64,000 bases of DNA from Augochlora pura. Lineage: Eukaryota > Arthropoda > Insecta > Hymenoptera > Halictidae. The notes beneath the pieces were generated by a model. That model did not search any database. It worked only from the letters and a program-made list of their open reading frames with translations, and was not told the origin of the DNA. The DNA lies in NCBI RefSeq assembly GCF_028453695.1, contig NC_135778.1, positions 31,733,214 through 31,797,213 of the forward strand, read 5' to 3'. Shown here piece after piece: positions 37,786 to 49,137 of this stretch. How positions within the stretch are numbered: the first letter of the stretch is position 1; every line of letters begins with the position of its first letter. A program made the translations under genes and the position numbers.

Positions 37786-39700
37786 GGGTTATTAATAAGT
37801 CGAGTGATAAATAAATCTGATGCGACTAAGTAGAATCTATTGTTCGTACACTCGTCTCCAAAAGTAGCAGGACATTCACAGAAAATGAAATGATTTTGGG
37901 AAACCGATCTATTCTTCGATATTTATCTTCTTATCGAAGAGCTATCGTATTAGGAGGGGTTGACTGTAAAATCTACTCTGTAATTACAGGGTAATTATCC
38001 TCAGAGGCAAGCAGCTGTATAAAATTTTGTAAGGAGGGACTTTTCTTGGTTACGTGTCGAACAGTAATAGTCATTGAAAACTCTCTTAGGACAAGATTGA
38101 CCATCCTACTTTCGAATCAGCTTTAATTGCTTTTCACGGGAATTGGGAAGGATCGGGACAGGAAATGTAGGAATGGGATTTTATTTTACTCTGGTCGTGT
38201 CATGTTCACGTACTTTCTGACCCAGAGCTTTAAACTTGACTTGATGGCTAGAGACTTAATGCCGTCTGTTGTTTGTTCAATGGCGGTGAGATAATAGTGA
38301 TAATGATAATGATGATAATAACCACAAAATTTTAGTTTCGAAATGAGTACTCGTATATCTTTTGCGCATAAGTAGCATACATTTTTCACATTTATCGTAC
38401 ATAAACACATCTGGAACCCACCTATGATTAAGAAAAGTCATTATTTTTATCAAAAGGCCTTGCAAGATAAGCTTGAGAAACCAGCCCCCACGCAGTTTTT
38501 GAATTTCGTTCGAATGCTACGCTATGTTCTTTGTCTGTAATCAGTGGTGGGAAAGTTTTATTCGAGCTAATAATTAAATTAAATTAATATTTCAATGCAA
38601 ACATATTAAAAGTTTTTATTTAATTGAAAACCCAATTAAAAATTGAAATTATATTTATAATTATACGATAAATTTTATTCTAATAATTTATTTATTTCCC
38701 TCGATTACTGACAAAGTTAAATGATGTAAGATTTTTCGAAAGTATCTAAAAAATATTGCCAAATCTCCCACTGTCTTAAAAAGAACAACCAAGATTCTGC
38801 AATCGAGGCAATCTGTCGAAGCCCGGCCCACTTGACTCGCGGATCTGAAGCCACGCCCTCAAGAGCCCGCGGATCCGCGAGAAAATATTGGATGGCTAGT
38901 ATTACCGGCGGCATGCGATTGTTCCCGTTCCGGCGCGAGTTATTTAACAACTATGGTCGTTAATCGGCCGCTTATATCTGCCGGCTTTATAATTACAATC
39001 GTTATTGGCGGCGTCGAAGTGGCCGGAGCATTCATAATCGATGACGAGCCGGCATTTAAATCTATCCCGCGTGTGAATTGCCGTTAATTGACCCGCGACG
39101 GCCGTTTGGATGTTGCCGGACGAAACACGAGCGGCGCAAAACGCCAGGAAAATTCCAGCGGACTCGAAATCGACGGCAGGATGACCCATTTTCTCTGCGT
39201 ATAAAAGCCGCGTCGCCGGAAATTGGAAAATCATATTTCGACGGCTTTTCTTTGTTTCGCCAGAACGGGTCCGGTCCCAGAATTTTTGGGCGGCGAGATC
39301 AATCCCGACTGCCATTCCTAAATTTTCCTAGGAAAACATCAACGGCTTCGCGCCGTTTCGGATTTTTCTTTTTTACGAATTTAATCGGCGACGACGCGAG
39401 ACTCTCGAGGCTCCGCCTTTTCGCGGGGAAAAAATGTTCGCGGAAATATATAGCGCGTGCCCGGGCTGCAATTGTGCAAGCTCCCCTCTGCGAGTGACAC
39501 GCTTCTCGTTTCTATCGGACGTCACTCGCAAACCTCTCCGATGTGAAATTTCGCGAATTCGAACGCTATGCTGCATCGCTGTTCGCTGAACTACTCGAGC
39601 GTCACTGTTATAACTGAAATGGAAAAGGATCGAAGGATTTTTCGAGTTTTATGTTTCGACATGTTTTTTTTGTATTTATGGGGGCGCATACTTGAACGTC
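37786..39700. other. Non-coding DNA with a prominent GC-rich island
   Basis: AT-rich to 38.75 kb. From 38.8 to 39.6 kb the sequence is CpG-rich with homeodomain-type TTAATT and GGCCGG blocks and reading frames of 120-140 codons on both strands, none recognised. A candidate enhancer or distal promoter by composition only. Confidence 0.4.
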
Positions 39701-39718
39701 GAGGTCAATGGGCGGAGT

Positions 39719-40070
39719 CTTGAGGCGTTGTTGGATGTTTTATTCGAAGCAGTTATATCCGCGAGTAGAACCAAAGAGAATCGGTAGATTTTTCAAATTT
39801 CAAATCTTAGTTCGATCTTGTGCATAATGCTCTTGAAGGCGTGACTTAAAGTCGAAGGAGCGTAGCCTTGAGTTATGGAAAAAAATCCGACAAATTTTCG
39901 ATTTTTCAGCCTTAATATAGTCCTCTCCTTAATTGCTCTTGAAGGCGTGGCTTATAGCGGCAAGAATACGTACAACCATAATGACAAAAATAACAGGTGT
40001 TCTAGAATGTGAAATCTTAATATGATCTTATCCCTAATGCTTTTGGAGGCGTGACTTGAAATAACGGAGC
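39719..40070. repeat. Degenerate tandem repeat, period about 105 bp
   Basis: GCTCTTGAAGGCGTG or variants occur at about 39717, 39829, 39935 and 40039, each preceded by a CTTAATATGATCTT-type segment and followed by G-A-rich sequence with GCGTAGC. The copies are well diverged. Confidence 0.7.
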
Positions 40071-40659
40071 CAAAGAGGCGTAGCTTCGGAAATATTTTGA
40101 ACTGTTCTATTCGAAGCAATGGGATTTAATAAAGCCCTCAGGACACTTTCCTGAACTTGTTTTAACTGCTCAAGTTTCGAAAGTACTAAAGAAGACCGTT
40201 TTTCAATCTAGGGGCGGTGCCGCATTTAAAAAGGAGCGGAGATACTGATCTGCAGCTTCGGCAGTTTCGTTCACTAGAACTTGTCCAATGTGAAATTAAT
40301 TGCACTAACAATCAACGCGATGAATTTAAGTATCTGACTTCGATGACTTGATGTTGCTGACTATCATGAGAACCACTGCAACTGCACATGACGTGCCGCG
40401 TGTGTCATTGGCATCATTGAATCAAACCTCTGACGGTTACTTTATAGGAACTACATAGTATAGCATCAGCTTTATGGAGCACTGCGAGGTGATCGTGCCA
40501 CAGTTTCGCAGCACCGGGTTACTTAAACTTTGAAGAAGCCTAGCTTAGCATTCTAAGATCACAGAAAAACAGTACACTACTAATTCGAAATTTGTATGTA
40601 CGTAAGAAATTTATAACAACGAGAGTTCTATAGTTACATTTAGAAATATTTGGTAAAAT

Positions 40660-41600
40660 ATATATACTTAAAGATACTCCTCGACATTTTGAATAAAGTA
40701 AATGGGTATGAAACAACGTTTATAAATTATACGTAAACTTGTAACCCATTATCGTGCAATATAATTAAAGATAAAAGTTTCCATGAAGTTTTTAATGAAA
40801 CCTAGGAGCACTTGTGTAAAATGCATATTGTCTACCATATTGAACAAAAAAAAAATGGCGAAAAACTTCACACTTTATAATTACGAAAGAACGCTGTTTT
40901 TTAATTAATTGAATTTATAAGTATCCATAAAACTTCTAACGAATTCTGGACGCGATTTGTAAAAAATGCACATCCGTTGCTATTTTAAATAATAAAAGCG
41001 GGAGGAATCTAACAGTTTTAAATTACAGAGGGACACCTAATTATACTGTTTTGTAATATGATTGACTTTCTAAGTAGATATGAAACTTCTAATGAGATCT
41101 AGAGACATTTTGTAAAAACAATTTACTCACTCCGCCATTTTGAACAAAGTTAAAGAACGAGAAACCTAACATTTCGTAATTATAGAAATGCTCTTGCTTT
41201 TACAAGTAACTAAACTTATAAATATCCATGAGACTTCTAACGAGAACTGAGGAGATTTTTGTTAAAATATAGACGCTCCCCGCCATTTTGAACAAAGTAA
41301 AAGTGCAAAGTACCAAACATATCGAAATTATAGCAAAGCTCTTACCTTTTCAAACAACCGAATTTATAAATATCTATGAAACTTGTAACGGAACCAGGGA
41401 ATTTTCTGATACAAATGCACACTCCNNNNNNNNNNNNNNNNNNNNNNNNNNNNNNNNNNNNNNNNNNNNNNNNNNNNNNNNNNNNNNNNNNNNNNNNNNN
41501 NNNNNNNNNNNNNNNNNNNNNNNNNTACACACACAGCCCCGCCGTTTCGTGCGAAGTAAAAGGGCGGGAAACCATTTAAAATTCGACGATCCCTTATCGA
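40660..41600. repeat. Degenerate tandem repeat, period about 150 bp, at least five copies
   Basis: CCATTTTGAACAAAGTAAA-like anchors lie at about 40682, 40834, 40979, 41133 and 41281 (spacings 152, 145, 154, 148), with a further copy beyond the gap at about 41537. Each unit also contains TATAAATATCCATGAAACTT and CTAACGAGA-like segments. The array encloses an assembly gap, so the true copy number may be higher. Confidence 0.8.
41426..41525. other. Assembly gap (100 N)
   Basis: Exactly 100 N between ...GCACACTCC and TACACACACAG, inside the 150-bp array. A CA-type microsatellite or collapsed array copies probably lie here. The true size is unknown. Confidence 0.95.
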
Positions 41601-42754
41601 CAGCCCTAATATTGTCGGACAGGATGGTAACGAGCTAAAGAGGAACAGTATTTCTCCCCGGAAAGGGGGTGTCCAGAGGCTAGCGACGAAAGCCAGGATC
41701 ACTGAAACCCTATAAATCAAAGTCTGTCGAGGGTTCCAGTGTTTGCCTGGAATGCTGAAACGCGGCATTCCGCCGTGGAAAAGTCTGCAGTGCACCACTG
41801 GCACCGGAACCATTCTGTTTTTTCGTTTTCCCCCCCTCCCCCCCCTCTCTCTCTCTCACTCACTCACTCACTCACTCACTCACTCACTCACTCACTCACT
41901 CACTGTTTCCTCCTTCCAATTCCTCGCTGTTCTTCTTCGTCGTCTTCTTCTTTGTCCGTTTTCACAGAAGCAAACTCCTAAGTGACCGTGATATCGATTA
42001 ACCGGCTCGGTTTTGCACTCAATTAATCCACTAGCTCTGGGGTTTTTTTAATTGCTGTTTGCGCGGCGGTGCTGTCAATCGTGCGCGAACTAAAGGATAT
42101 TGATCCCCCTTTTTTTTCGAGGTATTTACAATGGACAAGTGTGCGCACGTTCTGCTCTCTTTTTCCGCGAACGACACCGTCGAACACAACGAACAGCGCA
42201 CGATGCGACACTTAACACGGTTCTGATAAGAGAACGATTGCTTTTCTGACCCCGCTCTGTGTTGTCCTCGGTTCAGCAATACAAACATTTTCATACGGTC
42301 TTTTATTTTCTCTTTTTACGATACCATTTCGTAAAACTAATTCAGCGATGCTTCGATGAGAAGTCGATTTTCTCACGTTGGTGATCAATGAAATTGTTTG
42401 TCGTTCGTTGAATACTAATCGATTTTAACACCTTGAACTACGATTCATTTCACGTTGTGTTGATTAGCCCTTGTTCGCGCTTAATACTTTCGCTAATAGG
42501 ACCAAACAATTTTTGTTTCTCGTATTGTCTTTATTTACACTTTGGTAATAGAAGAATTCAATTTAACTTCGATTTAGAAGAAATTAATAATACTCATATT
42601 TAGCCGATTTTTCGTAAAACCTTTGTCACGAGTCTGACTTGTATTGTGGGAGGGGTTGAACAATAAAGGCTTTAATAGCAACTTCGACCACCTTGCTAAT
42701 AGTAACCATAAGTATCTAACTGAGACATATAATAAGTATCTGGAAAAAATACTA
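41600..42754. other. Non-coding DNA, partly GC-rich
   Basis: A moderately GC-rich zone at 41.5-42.3 kb includes a poly-C stretch and the CACT microsatellite. No exon recognised. The open frames over the microsatellite are low-complexity. Confidence 0.5.
41857..41904. repeat. (CACT)12 microsatellite
   Basis: Twelve perfect CACT units directly after a CT run and a C-rich tract. Confidence 0.95.
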
Positions 42755-43125
42755 TGTTCTACAATCAACAGCTGTTTATCGATACCATTCCACCATCTTG
42801 GAATAGAAGGACGGTTTGATGAGAACGTCTGCGTACACTTTTCGAGCAAGCAAGACTTTTAGCGAATTTACTTTTATCTTGAATTTAGCAACAGCATGAG
42901 AACAAGTTCTATATTTGTCAATTGCTTGTCGACAATTTAATTATTGTTACGCAGAATTGATAACAGTTTGCTCTATCTTGAAACGAAACGGTGATTTAAG
43001 GAGATTTTTTTAGGGAAATCGTCCAATAAGCAAGACTTTTAGCGACCAACAAACATTATCCGCCATTTTTAATTAAGCACCACGATTGCAAACATGTTCT
43101 ACGATCAACAATTACTTGCCATTGC
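42755..43125. repeat. Degenerate tandem repeat, about 180 bp, two to three copies
   Basis: GCAAGACTTTTAGCGA occurs at about 42850 and 43030 (180 apart). GTTCTAC(A/G)ATCAACA recurs at about 42755 and 43096, with a weaker GTTCTATATTTGTCAA at about 42906. Confidence 0.6.
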
Positions 43126-43189
43126 TTCATATATTGACACACATAATTAACACGTTCGCTACTAGCGTCGGCTAGCGTTTGTCTTATAG

Positions 43190-43415
43190 ACAAAAATGAA
43201 CAATTTCGGAAGAGTAGATATGATTATTCGAGCGTCGCGGTTTCTCTTCCCAAATTGTCCATTTTTGTTTCCAGTCTGAGAAGCAATTTGAGCAAAATTT
43301 ATTGTATTTCCTCTTCTCAAATTGTTTATTTTCGTTTTCAAGCTAAAGGGAAATTGGGGAATTGTTGATTTTTGTTAACAAGCCGAGGGACAAGTTCAGA
43401 GAATTTACTGTATAC
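43190..43415 (+). repeat. Dispersed repeat family A, copy 3 (three units in tandem)
   Basis: Units share CTCTTCCCAAATTGTCCATT or CTCTTCTCAAATTGTTTATT, TTTTGTTTCCA, CTGAG-A-GCAATTTG and AATTTACTGTAT. The left flank GAACAATTTCGGAAGAG is the inverted form, so the unit is self-complementary at its ends. Confidence 0.65.
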
Positions 43416-43425
43416 GGCCAGAGGA

Positions 43426-43448
43426 GGGGGGGGGGGGGGGGGGGGGGG
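43426..43448. repeat. Poly-G tract (23 G)
   Basis: The longest homopolymer in the window, directly after the family A array. Confidence 0.95.
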
Positions 43449-44258
43449 ATGAAACTCTTTAATTCAGAGCACACAGTGCGCCGGTCGCCGCAATTAGGCC
43501 TCCATTGGACGGAAGCGCGGCCGAGAATCGACCGTCGAGCGGCTCGCGGTTCGTCGCGCCGTTTTGAGAACCGCTGCGCCGAACCCACAGTCCTTTGAAC
43601 AGCATTAGCGTAAGCTCCCCCGGTCGTTGGTGTTTGTTCGCGCGACATTTCGATGATACGGAATGCCTGGCGTTTCGCAGAAATTGAGGATAACGCCGGT
43701 GGAAATTGGTAATTGAGCACCGCTGGCCTTGATTATGGATGCACGCGCTCGCTCGCTCGCTTCGGCTCTCCCGTATGCATCGGCAGATAGAAAACGAGCG
43801 GATTCCGCCTTATCGTTTGTTTAGCTTTCGCCTCGGCGAACAATGTTTAGCTCGTTTACCTTATCCGGTCGTCCTCCTCGGTCTCGTAAATCACCGGTTC
43901 TCGTTATTTATAGAATGGCATTTATTAATAGCATCGAAAAACGTTCCCGCAGCCCGAAACCGCGACACACGTTTTGCCGCACGGTTTTTCGCGTAGTCTT
44001 AATCATAGCGTGGATGGATATCACTGTGTTTTGTGTAATTCGGGGTTAGCCGGTTATCGATAGAGAATAGAGCATTCCACCGTGAGATATAGTTGCCTCG
44101 AACGTTTCTTATCGCCTAATGTCGTCAGTAGCTCTTGCGTCTGCCGCTTGCGTTATCCACCGAATTATGTCTTAACTGATGGAGCAATTATCAGTTTGGT
44201 TATACTTATTGGGTAATGTACTATGCGCTAACAGGGTGATATTGGGGCTACTTACAAT
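43449..44258. other. GC-rich non-coding island
   Basis: CpG-rich at 43.45-44.05 kb. Frames of 68-125 codons overlap on both strands without domains. A minus-strand donor-like GATAAG|GTAAAC at about 43861 has only a short open upstream frame. Confidence 0.45.
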
Positions 44259-44260
44259 TA

Positions 44261-44300
44261 TTAGGTTGAGTCATAAATAACTTCCGTTTATTTACTAGAG
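44261..44300 (+). mobile_element. Solitary mariner-type inverted-repeat end
   Basis: TTAGGTTGAGTCATAAATAA, then CTTCCGTTTATTTACT, follows a TA dinucleotide, as expected for a mariner terminus. It is a different family from the 31.8 and 32.5 kb copies. No matching opposite end was found nearby, so it is a fossil fragment. Confidence 0.5.
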
Positions 44301-44429
44301 ATTTACTTCGTTTTCCTTTTCTTATTTTATTCTATTTTATTTTTATTGAACATTTGTCTATTTGACGAAAGTAAAACTCATTTGTAGCAAAGACTCATAG
44401 TGAATACATATTAGGGGCGCGTGGTTCGG

Positions 44430-45060
44430 GTACTTCAACTTTAAGACGTTTCGACTTCGGGTACTACAAACTTAGTATATTGTTATACAGAAATAAATAC
44501 ACACGAGTGGTGTACCTAAACTAGGAACCGAGTAGGTTGATGTATTTAACTGCCAGATACATACATTTATTTGTAGACACTTTCCATGCGTTAACGCAGT
44601 GTTAAGTACCTCAATTGAGTACTGGGTAAAGATGTGTATATTCAGGTGCTTGATATATTCATGTATCTTTATACATATAGCGATTTGTTTTAGGTACTTG
44701 GTATAATATGATTACTTAAGTATCTGATAGACGTGTCTAATTCTAGGTACCTGAAATATGCACTTATCTTCGGGTACCTCGTCTTGGAATTAATATAGAT
44801 ACGCACACTTAAATGCTTGATACGTGTATCCATCTCTTGATGCTTGATACATAGATGTCTACTTCAGGTACCCAGTATATGTAACAGGTTAAGTTACATA
44901 TTCGAGCATTTGACAGATGCATGCAGTTTCAGATATTTGACAGATACGATTAGTTTCAGGTATCTAACTTATATATGTATTTTTAGATACCTCATTTGGG
45001 TACTTGACAAAGATGTGTATATTTAGATGCTTGATACAGTCATCTATTGTTATACATACA
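44430..45060. repeat. Degenerate minisatellite, core period about 27 bp
   Basis: Words such as GGTACTTGA(C/T)A, GGTACCTGA and GATGCTTGATAC recur throughout. Between 44910 and 44990 the unit GACAGATxCxxxxAGTTTCAG repeats at 27 bases, giving an in-frame F-R-Y-L-T-D-T-like translation (plus 44844-45026). Elsewhere the spacing drifts to about 33 bases. Confidence 0.65.
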
Positions 45061-46440
45061 ATATAGATGTCACAATTTTCGCGTTCCCGGATTAAAAACC
45101 TAAAGAAAAAGAAAAATTGTATATATAAATTGACATCTCTTCCTGAATTTAACATGTTGATAGATAAACACAATAAAAAGATATAGATCATTAATTTATA
45201 TATACGACCTTCTTTTTTCTATAATTATTTAATCAGAGGGTAAGAAAATTGTGGAATCTATCCTAGCGGCCTGTTTAAGTATCTGGGATATCGTAGGTAT
45301 GTGGATATAACCCCATAGAGCCTCAAAAATGCTGAGTAATATAGGATCGGGTATAGTAATTGTTCTTCTCTAATTGGTTGACGATTTACTGCTCAGACTG
45401 GATGATCCTATTGTGGATTAGATGCGCATTAAAATGGTGGGAACAAAAATACTTTGCAAAAGATAGCCGAGCGGGGTATTAAATTGAGGAATTATTGTAT
45501 TTGAAGTACGCTCTTGGTTTCAGGTACTTTCTTTTTGTATTTAGCGGACTAATTGCTTCCAAGGCCCGGGAAATTCCGATGGCCATTACCTCAAACGTTA
45601 TTGTTACCTGGGCCTGTTGCAAGCTAGCTTATGACGGACCCTATGACGTATCCGGCGGTCAGATTCGCCTAGTCCGATATCGTCCTACCAACGAGCGTCC
45701 TTGGTTCGTGACGAGTCCGACTGTTTGTTGATAATCGACGATCATAAAAGCGACCCGCGATGCTTGAATAATCGTGTCCGCTCTTCCCAAATAGTCAATA
45801 TTTCGTTTCAAAGTAGACGAACAATGCGAGAGATATTACCGTACCTCCATTAAGGCAACCATTGCAGGAGCCTATCGCGGTGGTTCAGGATGCTCGACCC
45901 GTAACGAGCCTAATCCAGGGTGGCGGTTGCGAAAGTTTAAAATTCGCGGATCGTCGGCCGTTCGCCTTTGTTTCCTAATAATAGAAACTCGGTTAGAGGC
46001 ACGTGCACGCGCGGGATCTCCCGCGCAATGAAGAAACAGGAACGTGTGAAACGAATGAACCAATCAAACCGGGCAAATAAAGCCGCCGAAACTCTCGGTA
46101 GACCCCGGCGCGCGATATCCACTCGATACAAGCCGGGGCTTCGCGTTCCAATAAGCACGGAAAAGCGAAGCCAGGCGAGGATTCTGCGCAACGCGCCGCG
46201 GCCGGATGAAAAAGCCGACGGGAGCGGATGGCCTCCGCAGAATCGAATACCAGTATCGCGCAGGTGATACCAAGCTACCAGGCAACACACGCTCACCACG
46301 ATATGTAGAAGCCGAGCCGCGCCGGCGAGCATCGCGATTTGACCAGGCCGCTGCTAGCGAGACCTCTCCTACTGCATCATCGAGCGTACGAACGTTGACA
46401 GCGGTTCTCAACCGCGGCCCGTCGAACGCCTCGTAGTACC
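45061..46440. other. Non-coding DNA with a GC-rich island
   Basis: A frame at 45495-45731 follows an excellent acceptor-like CTTTCTTTTTGTATTTAG (ending at about 45542), but no strong donor or recognisable domain follows. 45.9-46.4 kb is strongly CpG-rich with long frames on both strands. I do not call an exon. Confidence 0.4.
45781..45840 (+). repeat. Dispersed repeat family A, copy 4
   Basis: CTCTTCCCAAATAGTCAATA, TTTCGTTTC, then ACAATGCGAGAGATATTACC matches the family order with substitutions. Confidence 0.5.
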
Positions 46441-46452
46441 CTCAATAGTTTT

Positions 46453-46565
46453 CTAGCTTTTGAATAATAATAATAATATGAATAACAATATAAGTAGTTA
46501 AAAATAAATCGAAATAAATAGTAATAAATAACTAGTAATAATACTGATAATAATAAATAACATCG
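46453..46565. repeat. AAT/AATA-rich simple repeat
   Basis: Irregular AATAATA and AATAAAT units over about 110 bases. Confidence 0.8.
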
Positions 46566-47594
46566 ATTACTATCGATAGATAGTAAAACAAGCAATTAAC
46601 AGTTTTCGACAGCGAAAATTCATACCACCTCTTCTATTCGACATCCGTACCTGCGATAGAAATACTTTCCTCCGCCGACGGCATTTGCCCTTTAGCTACA
46701 AACACGACACTGATGTGGTGCCAACATCGTTTACCCGGCACCAGGATGGGGTGGTACAAACGTTAGACATAATGTTGATTCTCATTTGTTGGCTGCTGAA
46801 ATATTAGATCTCTTGAAACAGATAATACGTATTATAATGGTGAATTTTTCTGACGACTGATTTTGTTATGACAATTGCTACTGTAACTTATTTGAGTCGA
46901 TTTTACACGGTGACAGAGTTTGCGGAAATGATATATCCATCACAGTATTCTACAAAAATATAGTTGTGTGAATAATAATAGACTCAAACTAACTTTTGGT
47001 AATATACAAAGATTGCTATTTTTGGGGTATTGTTTATATATCAGCAAAAGGGTAAAAGTTACTTTTACAATTATTCGCAGCATTCTTAACCAAGACATCC
47101 TGTATATTAAGAAGAAAATATATAATATTTCTATATTATAGATAGTAACAGGCATCATATTTATATATTTCTGTATTAGAAATAATAACAAATATCACAT
47201 TTGTATATTTCTACATTAGAAATAATAATAATTGACAGATTTGTATATTTTTACATTAGAAACAATAACAAATATAAATATACAAATACAATGTTTTGTC
47301 GAGTTGTCGTTTATATGCTAGTAGCAATGTAAAAGTTGCTTTAAGTCTATAATCATGCACACCATTGTATATGAACTGTATTTACAATGCAGCAGGAATA
47401 GGAAAACTAATCGATAATATTCTATATATAGCAATTTCCTCTAATTAATTCGTCAACGAAATCTTTTCTTATCCATTTTAATGTCCGAATCAATATCTGA
47501 AAGCATTCCCCATCAACGTGTCCTGTAATTCGAACGACACAGAAATGCGGTATTGAACGAAACCTTTAAGATTTCTGTTCACGATATGTTTCAG
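46566..47594. other. Intronic AT-rich DNA upstream of the coding exon
   Basis: Holds the 40-bp tandem array and, on the minus strand near 47092-47106, TATACAGGATGTCTTGGTTA, which resembles the CAGGGTG-type transposon end at 50288. No gene seen. Confidence 0.5.
47119..47278. repeat. 40-bp tandem repeat, about four copies
   Basis: ATTTGTATATTTCTACATTA-like starts lie at 47159, 47199 and 47239, with a partial copy at 47119. Each is followed by GAAATAATAACAAATATCAC or a variant. The period is exactly 40. Confidence 0.8.
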
Positions 47595-47717
47595 GAGGAC
47601 GTGGCATATGGGTTCACCGAAGTGGTGGCTCTAAGGGGGTCCTACAGGAAAGCATGAGGGAGAGAACACCCTCTGCGGACGACACCCCGAAGAGGGCACC
47701 ACCGGCACCACCCAGAG
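47595..47717 (+). CDS. Internal or first coding exon of an unidentified plus-strand gene
   Basis: Preceded by TATGTTTCAG and followed by CCCAGAG|GTGAGTTT, both strong splice sites. The 123-base exon is open in one frame only, starting and ending in phase 1, so it could be skipped without breaking the frame. The translation includes V-L-Q-E-S-M-R-E-R-T-P-S-A-D-D-T-P-K-R-A-P-P-A-P-P-R in two overlapping parts: a phosphorylation-prone acidic/Thr-Pro segment, then a proline-rich stretch of SH3-ligand character. An ATG at 47654 with A at -3 could start translation if the upstream exon is untranslated. I do not recognise the protein. Neighbouring exons are not in the window with confidence, and introns are evidently tens of kb. 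Confidence 0.55.
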
Positions 47718-48379
47718 GTGAGTTTCATTCTACGTGACTCATGTCACTTGCTCCGCAACATATTATACTTGAACTCCAACCACCCTTGTGATTCACTTTT
47801 ATGGAGATGAAAAAATATACTTCCAATTCCAGCGCGACTTGTGTAGTCCGCGTACGCCTTTTGTCACATCATAGGAGTAGTCGTGTGCTTTGATTATAAA
47901 ACAACATCGACAGTTTTAATTATCGAGGCGAGAGTTAACACGTCAAACAGTTAATAAATATCAACTATTAGACCCACAGTAGAAATGTCGTCGCGATAAT
48001 TAATATTCGAAGTTCCGTACTCGGTCCAAATCGAGAGGCGGACCGTTGTGACAAAAATATAACCGAGTATGCTTAGGATTATTTATAATTGTAATTGGCA
48101 ATTTATCCAATATATTCTCTTTAACATAAATCTTCTAGTCGCGTTAGTTTTATTGTAGACGTTAATGAAACAGTTGCGAATTTGAATTAATTGTCACAAA
48201 TTAAATAATCAAGTACCAATATTTAATATTCTGGGTCTTACTACATTTTATATATACAACATTGAATTTTGAGACTCAAGCAACAATATAAACAAATCCG
48301 ACGATGTTAAAAAAATATTTTCAAACGTGATACAGCAATTTTTGATGCTCCCTCAGAGTCGTCGCTCGAGTGCAAAGTG
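47718..48379. other. Intron start, with a piggyBac-type end near its right side
   Basis: AT-rich. The right portion CCTCAGAGTCGTCGCTCGAG, then TGCAAAGTG (48352-48379), followed by TTAA (48380-48383), is in reverse complement a piggyBac-like terminus CACTTTGCACTCGAGCGACG. The left end of this element was not located. Confidence 0.45.
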
Positions 48380-48383
48380 TTAA

Positions 48384-49000
48384 AAGATGAATCTCGATGA
48401 AATTGCAGTAACGAGTTTCCGATTTGATGTGTGCCCAGTGTTTACGAAGCGGTCTCACGAGGACAACTCGGTCGGATGGCACCTAAATCTATCGAAATCT
48501 GTTGAAACGGACGCGTTCGAGCATCGAGTTGGAGTTCAGTCTAATAATAAACGATGCGCGGCGTCGGTAGTACGCGGGCGAGACATGGTGTCCGACGACG
48601 TCGCTCTAGGCGTCTAATTGTCAGCCACTGCCGCCGCGTTGCGTTTGCCCGATTACTTTCGAAACGCCTAGTTTGTCCGCATAACAGCCGGGTTCGTGAA
48701 TGATGCGTTATGTAATCGGCGGTGCGCAGCCGAGCGCAGGTTGCACCGCGGCGTCGAGCGACGGCGGCTGAAGCGAGAGCGCGAGCGAGCGCGGGCGTTT
48801 GTGTGTATTCACGGATGCGTGCGGGTGTCGCACGCACCGGAGAACTAGTAACGATAAGCCGGCGATATTAAGGCGAGATAACGCTCGCGAGACAGGTTCC
48901 ACGTACACGCTATATGTGCCAGTGAAACGGCCTGGCGATCGCTCGCCGGGGCCTTGAAAACCGCCGCTAAATAATCACGTTCGCGCTACCTGGGCTTTTC
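48384..49000 (+). promoter_or_regulatory. Candidate alternative promoter, GC-rich island
   Basis: TTCAGTC with initiator A at about 48538 begins a strongly CpG-rich segment. A short upstream-type frame, M-V-S-D-D-V-A-L-G-V, opens at about 48584. No convincing donor is found (GTCG|GTAGTA is weak). It lies inside the intron downstream of exon 47595-47717, consistent with an internal promoter of the same gene. Confidence 0.3.
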
Positions 49001-49137
49001 TTTAAATTACCGTTGTTGCTCGACGAATGCCCATGGAATTTTAAATGCTCGTCTGCCCGCCTGCCGTATCGGCTTATTCCGCGACGATGAATTCCATTTG
49101 CTCTTGTTTTCGATTTTATTTCGCGGTTTTAATTTCC

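Noticed and set aside
43149..43180. TTAACACGTTCGCTACTAGC as another piggyBac-type end
   Set aside because: Similar in style to the 60246 terminus but no partner end or matching TTAA-bounded right side was seen within several hundred bases.
45495..45731. Possible exon after an excellent pyrimidine tract and TTTAG at about 45542
   Set aside because: No acceptable donor follows within the open frame and the translation is unrecognised.
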